NCBI RefSeq assembly: GCF_000482865.1
Contig: NZ_AXWW01000023.1
Coordinates: forward strand, 1 to 64,000
DNA from: Actinokineospora inagensis DSM 44258
GTDB taxonomy: Bacteria > Actinomycetota > Actinomycetes > Mycobacteriales > Pseudonocardiaceae
Reading direction: 5' to 3'
DNA: 64,000 bases
The translations under genes and the position numbers were made by a program. Positions 16,863 through 25,421 of the stretch are shown in pieces. Below the pieces are notes generated by a model. That model searched no databases, was not told where the DNA came from, and worked only from the letters and a program-made list of their open reading frames with translations. The first letter of the stretch is position 1, and every line of letters begins with the position of its first letter.

Positions 16863-18295
16863 CGTGGTGTCCTTTCCGGGGAGGTGAGTTCACGGGCGAG
16901 GTCGCGGATGCCGCGACGGGTCTTGCGGCCGAGGTAGCCCCCGGCGACGGCCTCGACGAGCAGCGGGGCGGGCGTGTCCCCCAGCCCTTCGACCACGCGC
17001 GCCGCCACGTCGAGGCCGACCAGGTCGAGCAGCTTCGCGGGACCCATCGGGAACCCGTGCACCGCGCGCATCGCGGCGTCCACCTGGTCGATCTCGGCGG
17101 GTTCGACCAGCCGCAGGGCGTTGTTGAGGTACGGGAACAGCAGCGCGTTGACGACGAACCCGGGCCGGTCGCCGCACTCGACGGCGTGCTTGCCCAACCG
17201 CCCGCACACTTCCCGGGCGACGGCGAGCGCGCGGTCGCCGGTGTGGGCGGTTCGGACCACCTCGACCAGCGGCATCGTCGCCGCCGGGTTGAAGAAGTGC
17301 AGTCCCACCACCGTTTCCGGGCTGCCGGTCGCCTCGGCGCACGCGGTGACCGGCAGCGCGGAGGTCGTCGTCGCCAGCACCACGCCCGGTCCGCACACGG
17401 CGGCGAGGTCGGCGAACAGCGACCGCTTGACCTCGGCGTCCTCCACCACCGCCTCGACGACCAGGTCGCAGTCGGCGACGAGGTCGAGGTCGGTGCCGCC
17501 CACCCAGTGCCCGGGTTCGTCCACGCCGGTGCGGGCGACGTGCCAGTCCACGGCGTCCCGCACGGCGGCGACCCGATCACCGGACCGTCCGACCTGCGCG
17601 ACCGCGATACCGGCTGACACGAACGCCTGCGCGATGCCGGTCGCCATCACTCCGGTGCCGACGATCCCGACCCGCCGCACCGTCTTCTCGGCGCCCCAGA
17701 CCGGCTTTGCAGGCTCCGGCAGCGGTCCACTTGGGACACCTTCGACGATGGCGTCCAGCAGGCGCAGCGGCCCCCACGGCAGCCCGCAGCCCACCCGCAT
17801 CGCCAGGTCCACCGCAGCGGCGTCCACGTAGCCGACCATGCCCGCCGCGGCGTTGAGCAGACCGAGGACGAGTTCGAAGCTGACCGGTCGGTCCCCGGCC
17901 TCGACCACCGGGAACCCCAACAGGTCCACCAGGTCGCGCGCCCGTTCCCGGGCCCACGGCGCGACCGCGTCCGGGATCGCCAGTTCGACCCCGGTCCCGC
18001 CCCAGCCGACTCGGAGCCCGACCGTGCGGTCCTCGGCCCCGCTCGGCGCGACCGCGCTCACCGGGAGCGTCACCGAGGTGGTCACCAGGAGCCCGGTCCC
18101 GCTGTACTCGGCCAGCGCGCCCGCGGCGCCCTCAACGAGCACGTCCACGTCGTCGAAACCCGCAGGCACGACGTCGATCCCGGCGGCGCGGGCCGCCTCG
18201 GCGATGCGGGACCCGGCGGCTGAGTGCCCGACCACCCCGATGCTGCCGATCGCGCGGGCGAGCGGGGGAACCAGGGACAAGGCGCGGTCAGGCAC
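16859..18295 (-). CDS. Double-domain 3-hydroxyacyl-CoA dehydrogenase, N-terminal copy degenerate
   Basis: This 478-residue protein contains two HCDH units. The second (from about residue 205) is complete: VGIVGTGVMATGIAQAF is the NAD site, GLHFFNPAATMPLVEVV carries the catalytic His, and a C-terminal helical domain reads ECGDRPGFVVNALL. The first unit keeps only a shortened Rossmann part with a broken glycine motif (VVGHSAAGSRIAEAA) and a C-terminal HCDH-like domain ending GPLRLLDAI. The active half should oxidise or reduce 3-hydroxyacyl/3-ketoacyl thioesters. The GTG at 18295 overlaps the KAS II gene by 8 bases. In this operon it may reduce a beta-keto intermediate, the role a separate reductase plays in butyrolactone synthesis. 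Confidence 0.85.
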   Translation of the reverse strand: MPDRALSLVPPLARAIGSIGVVGHSAAGSRIAEAARAAGIDVVPAGFDDVDVLVEGAAGALAEYSGTGLLVTTSVTLPVSAVAPSGAEDRTVGLRVGWGGTGVELAIPDAVAPWARERARDLVDLLGFPVVEAGDRPVSFELVLGLLNAAAGMVGYVDAAAVDLAMRVGCGLPWGPLRLLDAIVEGVPSGPLPEPAKPVWGAEKTVRRVGIVGTGVMATGIAQAFVSAGIAVAQVGRSGDRVAAVRDAVDWHVARTGVDEPGHWVGGTDLDLVADCDLVVEAVVEDAEVKRSLFADLAAVCGPGVVLATTTSALPVTACAEATGSPETVVGLHFFNPAATMPLVEVVRTAHTGDRALAVAREVCGRLGKHAVECGDRPGFVVNALLFPYLNNALRLVEPAEIDQVDAAMRAVHGFPMGPAKLLDLVGLDVAARVVEGLGDTPAPLLVEAVAGGYLGRKTRRGIRDLARELTSPERTPR

Positions 18296-19511
18296 GGCTG
18301 AGCACCAGGGCCGCGTTGTGGCCGCCGAAGCCGAGCGAGGTGCTGACCGCCACGTCGACCCGGGCGGTCCGCGCCGCGCCGGTGACCACGTCGACCTCGA
18401 CGGCCGGGTCCACCTGCTTGGTGCCCGCGGTCGGCGGGATGATCCCGTCGCGGAGGGTGAGCGCGGTGAACACCGCCTCGATCGCGCCCGCCGCGGCCAG
18501 CGTGTGCCCGGTGACACCCTTGACCGAGGTCACCGCGACCCCCTCCCCCAGTTCCGCCCGCAGCGCCCGCGACTCGGTGACGTCGTTGAGCTGGGTTGAC
18601 GTGCCGTGCGCGTTGACGTGGTCGACCTCGGTCGGCGCCACGTTCGCCTGGGTCAGCGCGGCGCGCAACGCCCGCCGGATGCCCGCGCCGTCGGGAGCCG
18701 GGGCGGTGGCGTGGTGCGCGTCGGAGGACGCGCCCACCCCGGCGACCCGCGCGTACCCGGTGACCCCGCGCGCCCTGGCGTCGGCGGCCCGCTCCAGCAC
18801 CAGGGCACCCGCGCCCTCGGCGGGCACGAACCCGTCGCGGTCGAGGTCGAACGGCCGGGACGCGGTGTCCGGGTCGTCGACCCGGTGCGAGAGCGCCCCC
18901 ATCCGGCGCAGCCCGGTGATGGTGGCCGGGGTGATCGCCGACTCGGTGCCGCCCGCGATCGCCACGTCGCACGCCCCGGCGCGCAGCAGGCCGGACGCGA
19001 TGGCGACCGCGGTGGTGCCGGAGGCACAGGCGGTCGCGGTCACCAGGCTGGGGCCGGTGGCCCGGATGTCGATGGCCACGTAGCCCGCGACCATGTTGAC
19101 CATGGCCATCGGCACCATCAGCGGCGAGACGTCGTCGGCGTCGCCGTCGTGGAACACCTTGTACTGCTTCTCGAACGTGGTGGTGCCGCCCAGCGAGTTG
19201 CCCAGCACCACGGCGACCCGCGCTCCGTCCCAAGTGGACGGTACGAGTCCGGCGTCGCCGACCGCCTCGCGGACCGCGCACAGGGCGAGCTGGGTGAACC
19301 GGTCCAGCCGCCACGCCTGCCGAGCGCCCAGCGCGGCCACCGGGTCGAAGCCGGCCACCCGGCACGAGACGTCCGCGTCCAGCCCGGCCAGGTCCGGGTC
19401 CGTGCGGGCGGTGGGGATGCCGGAGCGGACCCGCTCCCAGTTCTCCGCCACGCCGATCCCGGCCGGGGTCAGCAGCCCCAGTCCGGTGATCACGACCTCC
19501 GGGGTGCTCAT
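18288..19511 (-). CDS. Beta-ketoacyl-ACP synthase II (FabF-like elongating KAS)
   Basis: This 407-residue condensing enzyme has a full Cys-His-His triad: Cys162 in TATACASGT, His in NAHGTSTQLND and His in VKGVTGHTLAAAG. The C-terminal GFGGHNAAL motif closes the thiolase fold. It extends acyl chains using malonyl-ACP. It overlaps both the ACP gene upstream (ATGA) and the dehydrogenase gene downstream, indicating a dedicated fatty-acid-like assembly line for the AfsA operon and not a housekeeping fabF. Confidence 0.92.
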   Translation of the reverse strand: MSTPEVVITGLGLLTPAGIGVAENWERVRSGIPTARTDPDLAGLDADVSCRVAGFDPVAALGARQAWRLDRFTQLALCAVREAVGDAGLVPSTWDGARVAVVLGNSLGGTTTFEKQYKVFHDGDADDVSPLMVPMAMVNMVAGYVAIDIRATGPSLVTATACASGTTAVAIASGLLRAGACDVAIAGGTESAITPATITGLRRMGALSHRVDDPDTASRPFDLDRDGFVPAEGAGALVLERAADARARGVTGYARVAGVGASSDAHHATAPAPDGAGIRRALRAALTQANVAPTEVDHVNAHGTSTQLNDVTESRALRAELGEGVAVTSVKGVTGHTLAAAGAIEAVFTALTLRDGIIPPTAGTKQVDPAVEVDVVTGAARTARVDVAVSTSLGFGGHNAALVLSRA

Positions 19512-19858
19512 CCGCGCACCGCCTTGGCCGCCACCAACGCTGCGGCGTCGGCCACGGTGTGCGTCGGCTCCAGCTCGCCCTCGGCCAGCAGCACGCCCCA
19601 CTCCTTCTTGATCTTCAGGGCCAGCTCGACCAGCACCAGCGAGTCGATGTCGAGCTGCTCGAAGGTGCCCTCCCCGGCCAGCTCGGCGCGCGGGATGCCG
19701 AAGTCCTCGCTGAGCAGCTCGGTGATGCGGTCCTCGATGTCGGCGGTGGTCGCGGCAGTCCCAGTCAGGGCGGTCTCGATCACAGTGGACTCGATCACAG
19801 CAGTCTCGATCACAGTGGACTCGGTCATAGCGGTCTCGGTCATGGTGGTCTCCTTCAT
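19508..19858 (-). CDS. Acyl carrier protein with repetitive N-terminal extension
   Basis: This 116-residue protein has a C-terminal ACP domain of about 80 residues whose attachment serine lies in LDIDSLVLVEL. A repetitive leader precedes it (MKETTMTETAMTESTVIETAV and further copies), made of five-residue units of the form M/V-T/I-E-T/S-A/T. Several in-frame ATG codons occur within the repeats, so the true N-terminus is uncertain. The first ATG overlaps the KAS III stop as ATGA and is preferred for that reason. The ACP should shuttle the acyl chain between the two KAS III enzymes, KAS II and the AfsA-like synthase. Confidence 0.9.
   Translation of the reverse strand: MKETTMTETAMTESTVIETAVIESTVIETALTGTAATTADIEDRITELLSEDFGIPRAELAGEGTFEQLDIDSLVLVELALKIKKEWGVLLAEGELEPTHTVADAAALVAAKAVRG
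19773..19858. repeat. 15-bp tandem repeat at the 5' end of the ACP gene
   Basis: Five full and one partial copy of a 15-base unit (plus-strand form gtctcgatcacagtg, with variants starting gactcg) lie head to tail at 19773-19847 and into the start codon. Each encodes five residues, so copy-number change keeps frame. Confidence 0.85.
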
Positions 19859-20865
19859 CGGTGTCTCGGTGGTGCCTGCACGGCCAGGTCCGGCCAGAGC
19901 AGCGCGGCCGACCCCCAGGTGAGGCCGCCGCCGAAACCGCACAGCATGGTGCGCGCCCCCGGCGGCAGCACGCCGTCGACGACGGCGTCGGCCAGGGCGA
20001 GCGGGATGGACGCGGCGACGGTGTTGCCGACCCGGTCCAGGTTGAGCACGACCTGCTCCTCGGTCAGCGCGAGCTGTTCGCCGACGGCGGCCAGGATGCG
20101 GGCGTTGGCCTGGTGCGCGACCAGCCGGTCGACCCCGGTCCAGCCGACCGCCGAGCGCACCGCCAGGGTGGACTCGCTCATCCGCAGCACGGCGTGCCGG
20201 AACACCGGCTTGCCCGCCATGGCGAAGTAGTGTTCCCGCTCGGCGGCGGGCACCCCGGTGGAGCGCTGCCGGGAGCCGCCGGCGGGCACGGTGATCAGGT
20301 CGGCGCCCGTGCCGTCGCTGCCCAGGTCGAACCCGAGCAGCGCGCCCGGTTCGTCGGCGGCCCCGGCGCGCAGCACCACGGCGCCCGCGCCGTCGCCGAA
20401 GATCGCCCGGGTGGTGCGGTCCTCGGGGTCGAGGATGGTGGAGAACGTGTCCGCGCCGATGACCAGCACCGAGTCCGCGCCGGTCGCGATCAGGCCCGCG
20501 CCGACCCGCAGGGCGTAGACGAACCCGGTGCACACCGCCGCCACGTCGAACGCCGCGATCCCACCCAGACCCAAGCGGGACGCCACATCCGGCGCTGTCG
20601 CCGGGCACGAATGGTCCGGTGTGCTGGTGGCCAGCACCACCGCGGACACCCGCGTGGTCCCGGCCGATTCCAGTGCCCGCCGCCCGGCCGCCACCGCGAG
20701 GTCCGAAGTAGACTCTCCTGGCGCGACGATGTGCCGCAGGCCGATGCCGGTCCTGGTGCGGATCCACTCGTCGGAGGTGTCCAGGACGGTGGACAGTTGG
20801 TGGTTGTCGACGGTCCGTTCGGGCAGCCAGGCCCCGAGTCCGGACACGACCGCCGCCGGGCTCAC
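19855..20865 (-). CDS. Beta-ketoacyl-ACP synthase III (FabH-like), canonical triad
   Basis: This 336-residue KAS III has the full FabH catalytic set: Cys112 in AAVCTGFVYAL, His in AHQANARI and Asn in GNTVAASIP. The N-terminus (SGLGAWLPERTVDN, then DTSDEWIRTRTGI) is typical. It would start acyl chains by condensing an acyl-CoA with malonyl-ACP. The GTG start at 20865 overlaps the preceding KAS III gene as GTGA. With the ACP and KAS II it forms a minimal dedicated chain-making set in this operon. Confidence 0.92.
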   Translation of the reverse strand: MSPAAVVSGLGAWLPERTVDNHQLSTVLDTSDEWIRTRTGIGLRHIVAPGESTSDLAVAAGRRALESAGTTRVSAVVLATSTPDHSCPATAPDVASRLGLGGIAAFDVAAVCTGFVYALRVGAGLIATGADSVLVIGADTFSTILDPEDRTTRAIFGDGAGAVVLRAGAADEPGALLGFDLGSDGTGADLITVPAGGSRQRSTGVPAAEREHYFAMAGKPVFRHAVLRMSESTLAVRSAVGWTGVDRLVAHQANARILAAVGEQLALTEEQVVLNLDRVGNTVAASIPLALADAVVDGVLPPGARTMLCGFGGGLTWGSAALLWPDLAVQAPPRHR

Positions 20866-21881
20866 GTGCTGGTCCTCTCCACGACCAGGCAGGACCAGGT
20901 GAATCCGCCGCCCGCTCCCAACAGGACGACGATCTCCCCTGCGGCCAGGTCGTCGTCGGCGTACAGGTCGGCCAGGCTCGCGGGGACGTCTCCCGCGCCG
21001 AGGTGACCGGTGCGGGAGCCGACATCCAGCACCGGCGCGCGCACCACGGACCCGACCACCGGGCCGTAGATGTCGCGGGCCGTGCTCACGCCGAGCCTGG
21101 GGAGGATGACACGGGTGATGCGCGAGTCGTGCGGGTGGATGCCCGCGTCGGCCAGGCCACGGCGGACGACGGTGGCGACCTTGTCGCGCACCAAGTCCAT
21201 GAACCGCTCCTTGCCCGCCAGGCGCAGGAAGTCCTTTTTGGTCCGCCGGGCGTTGACCACCGCCCGCGGCGCGGAGGTGAACTCGTCGGTTCCCCGGTGC
21301 ATGAGTTCCAGCGCGGGGGCGGCGAGGGTGACGATGGAGCGCAGGGCGAACGGGGATTCGTCGCCGCGCTCCAGCAGCAGCGCGGTTCCGGCATCCCCGT
21401 ACCAGAGGCCGTAATCGCCACGCCAGCGGTCGAAACCGGGGTTGGCGAACCGGTCCCCGGTGGTGACCAGGGCGCGTTCGGTGTCCGGGTCGGACAGCAA
21501 CCGAGCGGCGGCGACTTCGACCGCCATCGCGCCGCCGTTGCACATCTGCTGCACCCCCACCGGCAGCGCCCTGTCCACACCGGACTCGTGGGCGACGTAG
21601 TGCGCGGGCGACCAGAAGTCGTGGCCCTGGTGGTAGATCCAGGCGTGCAGGGCGAGGCCGATCCGACTCGGGTCCCACCCGGTGAGGGCCAGCGCCTCCC
21701 GGGCGGCCGACACGGCCAGGCGCGGCGCCGGGACGTCGGCCACCGGGAGTTGCTCGTAGCCGACCGCGACCGCTTCCTCCTCGGTGACCCGGCCCGCGGC
21801 CACCATGTCGACGGTCTTCTCGGCGAAGTCGGGGTACCAGGCGACCGCCGCGGTCAGCCCGACGCGTCCGTCGATCTTCAC
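20862..21881 (-). CDS. Divergent KAS III-like protein (DpsC/CerJ-type active-site pattern)
   Basis: This 339-residue thiolase-fold protein keeps a nucleophile (Cys114 in QQMCNGGAMAVE) but lacks the FabH HQAN motif, where ILPRLGVSTARDI stands. It also lacks the Asn motif, which is replaced by RTGHLGAGD. A His-x4-Asp arrangement in GHLGAGD is known from the KAS III group that includes DpsC and the acyltransferase CerJ, which prime polyketides or transfer acyl groups instead of doing a standard decarboxylative condensation. It may therefore select or transfer an unusual starter or acylate a product. It overlaps its neighbours as GTGA on both sides. Function beyond the fold is inference. Confidence 0.82.
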   Translation of the reverse strand: MKIDGRVGLTAAVAWYPDFAEKTVDMVAAGRVTEEEAVAVGYEQLPVADVPAPRLAVSAAREALALTGWDPSRIGLALHAWIYHQGHDFWSPAHYVAHESGVDRALPVGVQQMCNGGAMAVEVAAARLLSDPDTERALVTTGDRFANPGFDRWRGDYGLWYGDAGTALLLERGDESPFALRSIVTLAAPALELMHRGTDEFTSAPRAVVNARRTKKDFLRLAGKERFMDLVRDKVATVVRRGLADAGIHPHDSRITRVILPRLGVSTARDIYGPVVGSVVRAPVLDVGSRTGHLGAGDVPASLADLYADDDLAAGEIVVLLGAGGGFTWSCLVVERTST

Positions 21882-22900
21882 CGGCTGCTCCTGGACACGG
21901 TCGTGGTGGACATGGTTCCCACGGCGATCGCCTCGCCGTGCTGGGCGAACTCGACGGGGTAGGTGCGCACCGCGGGCAGAGCGGCGGAGAGCTCCGGATC
22001 GGCCGGACCGGGCCGGAACAGGGTCACCGTGGTCGGCGCGTCGAGCTCGGCGTAGCGGCTGAAGGAGAAGTCGAACCCGGCGACGGTGGTGCGCGCGGGC
22101 GACGCGGCGAAGTAGTCGTCCCCCGCCAGCAGGCACAACTGCCGCGCCGCCTCCATCAGCACCATGCCCGGCACGTGGTCCTGGGCGTGGTCGAACATGC
22201 TGCGGTTGTCCACTGGGACCCGCAGCGCCGCGACCGCGTGCTCATCGTCCACTTTGGCCTCGGCCAGCACGACGTTGGCCTGGTCGGACCGGCCGACGGC
22301 GCGGGCGGGAACCCCGGGCGGCGGCACCTGGATGTCCGAAGAGGATGGTGGGGCGACGCCGTCGCGGCGGTCGAGCCGCAACTGCCGGTAGGACTCGCCG
22401 GTGAGGTAGCCGACGTCGATGGTCACCGCGCCGACCGGGACCCCGCCGAGGAACACGGCGCTGTCGTAGGTCAGCGCCCGCAACCGCCCCGGCCGACCCC
22501 GGTGGCCGCTGGTCCGCACGTCCATGGCGACCGCGTCCGAGCCGGTGGCGGCGGCGGTCAGCAGGCCGGGCAGGCGCACCCGCCACGACCGCAGGATGAA
22601 CTTGGTCGAGTCGGGGACCGCGAAGAACGCGTGCCCGCCGTAGGTCTCCGCCTGGCGGGCGGATTCCAGCAGCAGCAACGGGTCCGGGACGGGTACCCGC
22701 AGCGCGTGGTCGGTGTAGTAGGCGTGCGCCGGGGGGAGCTGCGCGGCGGCGAGGTACCGGTCCGCGCCCGCCGGGGTCGCGTCGGTGAGGAACACCTCCG
22801 AGAGCGAGCGGCGGTGCAGCAGGGACCGGTCCACCGTGCGCAGGTAGCTCAACCCGGCCAGCGCGGTGGAAAGGTCCGGGCCGTCCAGTGCGGTCGTCAC
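21878..22900 (-). CDS. AfsA-like A-factor/butenolide synthase (two AfsA hotdog repeats)
   Basis: This 340-residue protein matches the A-factor biosynthesis family. The first AfsA repeat reads HRRSLSEVFLTDATPAG, then LPPAHAYYTDHA and DPLLLLESARQAETYGGH. The second reads VPVDNRSMFDHAQDHVPGMVLMEAARQ. AfsA condenses a beta-ketoacyl-ACP with dihydroxyacetone phosphate, which leads to gamma-butyrolactone and furan signals. Start GTG 22900 is set by AAGGAG five bases upstream and the sequence that follows. It is the first gene of an eight-gene overlapping operon that also supplies chain-building enzymes and a phosphatase, and a candidate SARP site lies about 75 bases upstream. Whether the product is a signal or a secreted metabolite is open. 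Confidence 0.9.
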   Translation of the reverse strand: MTTALDGPDLSTALAGLSYLRTVDRSLLHRRSLSEVFLTDATPAGADRYLAAAQLPPAHAYYTDHALRVPVPDPLLLLESARQAETYGGHAFFAVPDSTKFILRSWRVRLPGLLTAAATGSDAVAMDVRTSGHRGRPGRLRALTYDSAVFLGGVPVGAVTIDVGYLTGESYRQLRLDRRDGVAPPSSSDIQVPPPGVPARAVGRSDQANVVLAEAKVDDEHAVAALRVPVDNRSMFDHAQDHVPGMVLMEAARQLCLLAGDDYFAASPARTTVAGFDFSFSRYAELDAPTTVTLFRPGPADPELSAALPAVRTYPVEFAQHGEAIAVGTMSTTTVSRSSR

Positions 22901-22959
22901 GTTGTCTCCTTGCCGGGATCCGGCGGTGGCGCGAACGCCACCCGTTCGTGGTGGAACCC

Positions 22960-23002
22960 AGACTCGCCGCCCGCGCTCAACCACCGCTCAAACCGATCTC
23001 AC
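22960..23002 (-). promoter_or_regulatory. Candidate SARP operator and -10 element for the afsA operon
   Basis: On the minus strand three heptamers, GTGAGAT, TTGAGCG and TTGAGCG, recur with four-base spacers, an exact 11-bp period (23002-22974). Eight bases further lies GAGTCT (22965-22960), a possible -10. SARP activators bind heptamer direct repeats of this spacing placed eight bases before the -10. The remaining 290-base gap between afsA and the SARP gene shows no gene. Confidence 0.5.
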
Positions 23003-23190
23003 CCGGCCGCGCCCGCGGCGGATTCCGGACAGTTCGAGCAATGTCCGAGAGGACGGCACAGAACTGCGAACCCGCGTCGGAAGCACCTTTTGTCGTTGGT
23101 GCCGGTGGTGTAACCTCATCGCATACGAGAAACGCACCGACACCACCCGTGAACTGAAAGGCGGTGCCGGTGCGGCTATTCGCACTATTC

Positions 23191-24138
23191 TCAGGCAACC
23201 GGGGCGGCGGCCGCCAGCGGTGGCGGGACTGGATCGCCGACCAGGATCGATTGGTAGAGCCGGGAGAGCCGTCCCGACGGCTGCACGCCCAGTTCCGCCA
23301 CGATCCTGGCGCGGAAGCGCAGGAACGAGTCCAACGCCGCCGCGCTGCGCCCGCACTGGTGCAGGATCATCATCAGCAGCGCCTGGAACCCCTCGTGCAG
23401 CGGGTGCTCCGCGCACAGCGGGGTGATCTCGGCGTGCATGTCCCGGTGCAGGCCCGCGGCCATGTTGAGCTCGATCCAGCGCTCCTGCATGGACAGCCGC
23501 AGGTCGGCGACGCCCTCGGCCCACCGGCTCAGCAGCGGGCCGGTCTTCAGGTCCTCCACCGGGTTGCCCCGCCAGCACTGCAGCGCCGCGCGCAGGTTGC
23601 GCCTACCGGCAGCGAGGTCGCCGACGGCGATCGCGGCCCTGGCCCGGACCACCCCGGTCTCGAAGGTGTGCAGGTCGAGGCCACCCTGGTCGAGCCGCAG
23701 GCTGTAGCCGCCCGCCTCGGTGACCAGATACCGGCAGGCGACTTCCTTGCGCCCCAGGCACAACCGCTCGGCGAACGCCTGCCGGATCTGGCCGATGTAG
23801 GTCTGCAGCGCGGTCAGCGCCGACCGCGGCGGCTGGTCGTGCCAGACCTCGCGCACGATGGAGTCCACCGGCACCACCCGGTTGCGGTGCACCGCGAGCA
23901 GCGCGAGCACCTGGCGCTGTTTGCCCGCGCCGGGACGGGCGTCCCGGCCGTCCGCGACCGCGGTGAGCGGCCCGAGCAGGCCGAGCCGCACCGCTGGCCG
24001 GGGCACCCCGGCGGCGACCGGCGGCTGCCGCGCCGACGCGGCCGCGTCGGCTAAGTCATCGAGATCGTCTTGTTCCAGCGCCGCGTCCTGGTCGACCGCC
24101 GCCGAGGATTCCGCTACCGCCCCTGATACGCTTGGCAT
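23191..24138 (-). CDS. SARP-family transcriptional activator (OmpR-type DNA-binding plus BTAD)
   Basis: This 315-residue regulator has an N-terminal winged-helix domain (VRLGLLGPLTAVADG, then KQRQVLALLAVHRNRVV and TALQTYIGQIRQAF) followed by a bacterial transcriptional activation domain (LDLHTFETGVVRARAAI, then MQERWIELNMAAGLHRDMHAEI). This is the classic SARP layout. SARPs activate antibiotic clusters by binding tandem heptamers. About 55 low-complexity, acidic residues precede the DNA-binding domain. Start ATG 24138 has GGGGGA upstream. It sits immediately upstream of the afsA operon on the same strand, and matching heptamer arrays lie before that operon and before the MFS operon at 28075. 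Confidence 0.9.
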   Translation of the reverse strand: MPSVSGAVAESSAAVDQDAALEQDDLDDLADAAASARQPPVAAGVPRPAVRLGLLGPLTAVADGRDARPGAGKQRQVLALLAVHRNRVVPVDSIVREVWHDQPPRSALTALQTYIGQIRQAFAERLCLGRKEVACRYLVTEAGGYSLRLDQGGLDLHTFETGVVRARAAIAVGDLAAGRRNLRAALQCWRGNPVEDLKTGPLLSRWAEGVADLRLSMQERWIELNMAAGLHRDMHAEITPLCAEHPLHEGFQALLMMILHQCGRSAAALDSFLRFRARIVAELGVQPSGRLSRLYQSILVGDPVPPPLAAAAPVA

Positions 24139-24251
24139 ACAATTCCCCCACGAAATTGATATCTGCCCTGGTTGGGATTCAACCCGGTCAGCGTATCGTA
24201 AGAACACGATTCACCAGATGGCCGTGACCTACATCACCGACCAGGTTTTCA

Positions 24252-24284
24252 CAAAATGGTCCCGTCTTGACATCAACCATTTTG
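24252..24284. promoter_or_regulatory. Inverted repeat upstream of the SARP gene, possible operator
   Basis: CAAAATGGT and ACCATTTTG form a perfect 9-bp inverted repeat with a 15-base spacer, about 115-145 bases upstream of the SARP start. The stretch is AT-richer than its surroundings. A butyrolactone-receptor-type or other repressor could bind here, but the sequence does not match a known ARE element convincingly. Confidence 0.3.
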
Positions 24285-24318
24285 GGAGAATGGCGGAGAA
24301 GCGCCACACCCCTTTCGG

Positions 24319-24362
24319 CGAGAAGTGCAATGCTCCACCCGGAAGGAGCATTGCACTTCTCG
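24319..24362. terminator. Strong hairpin between the aldo/keto reductase and SARP genes
   Basis: An 18-bp perfect inverted repeat (24319-24336 with 24345-24362) with an 8-base loop lies 20 bases after the stop of the leftward aldo/keto reductase gene. No T-run is seen. It most likely ends the reductase/MFS transcript before the SARP promoter. Confidence 0.75.
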
Positions 24363-24381
24363 GCGCCGCTGTTCGATTTCG

Positions 24382-25419
<1,038 letters not shown>

Positions 25420-25421
25420 GG

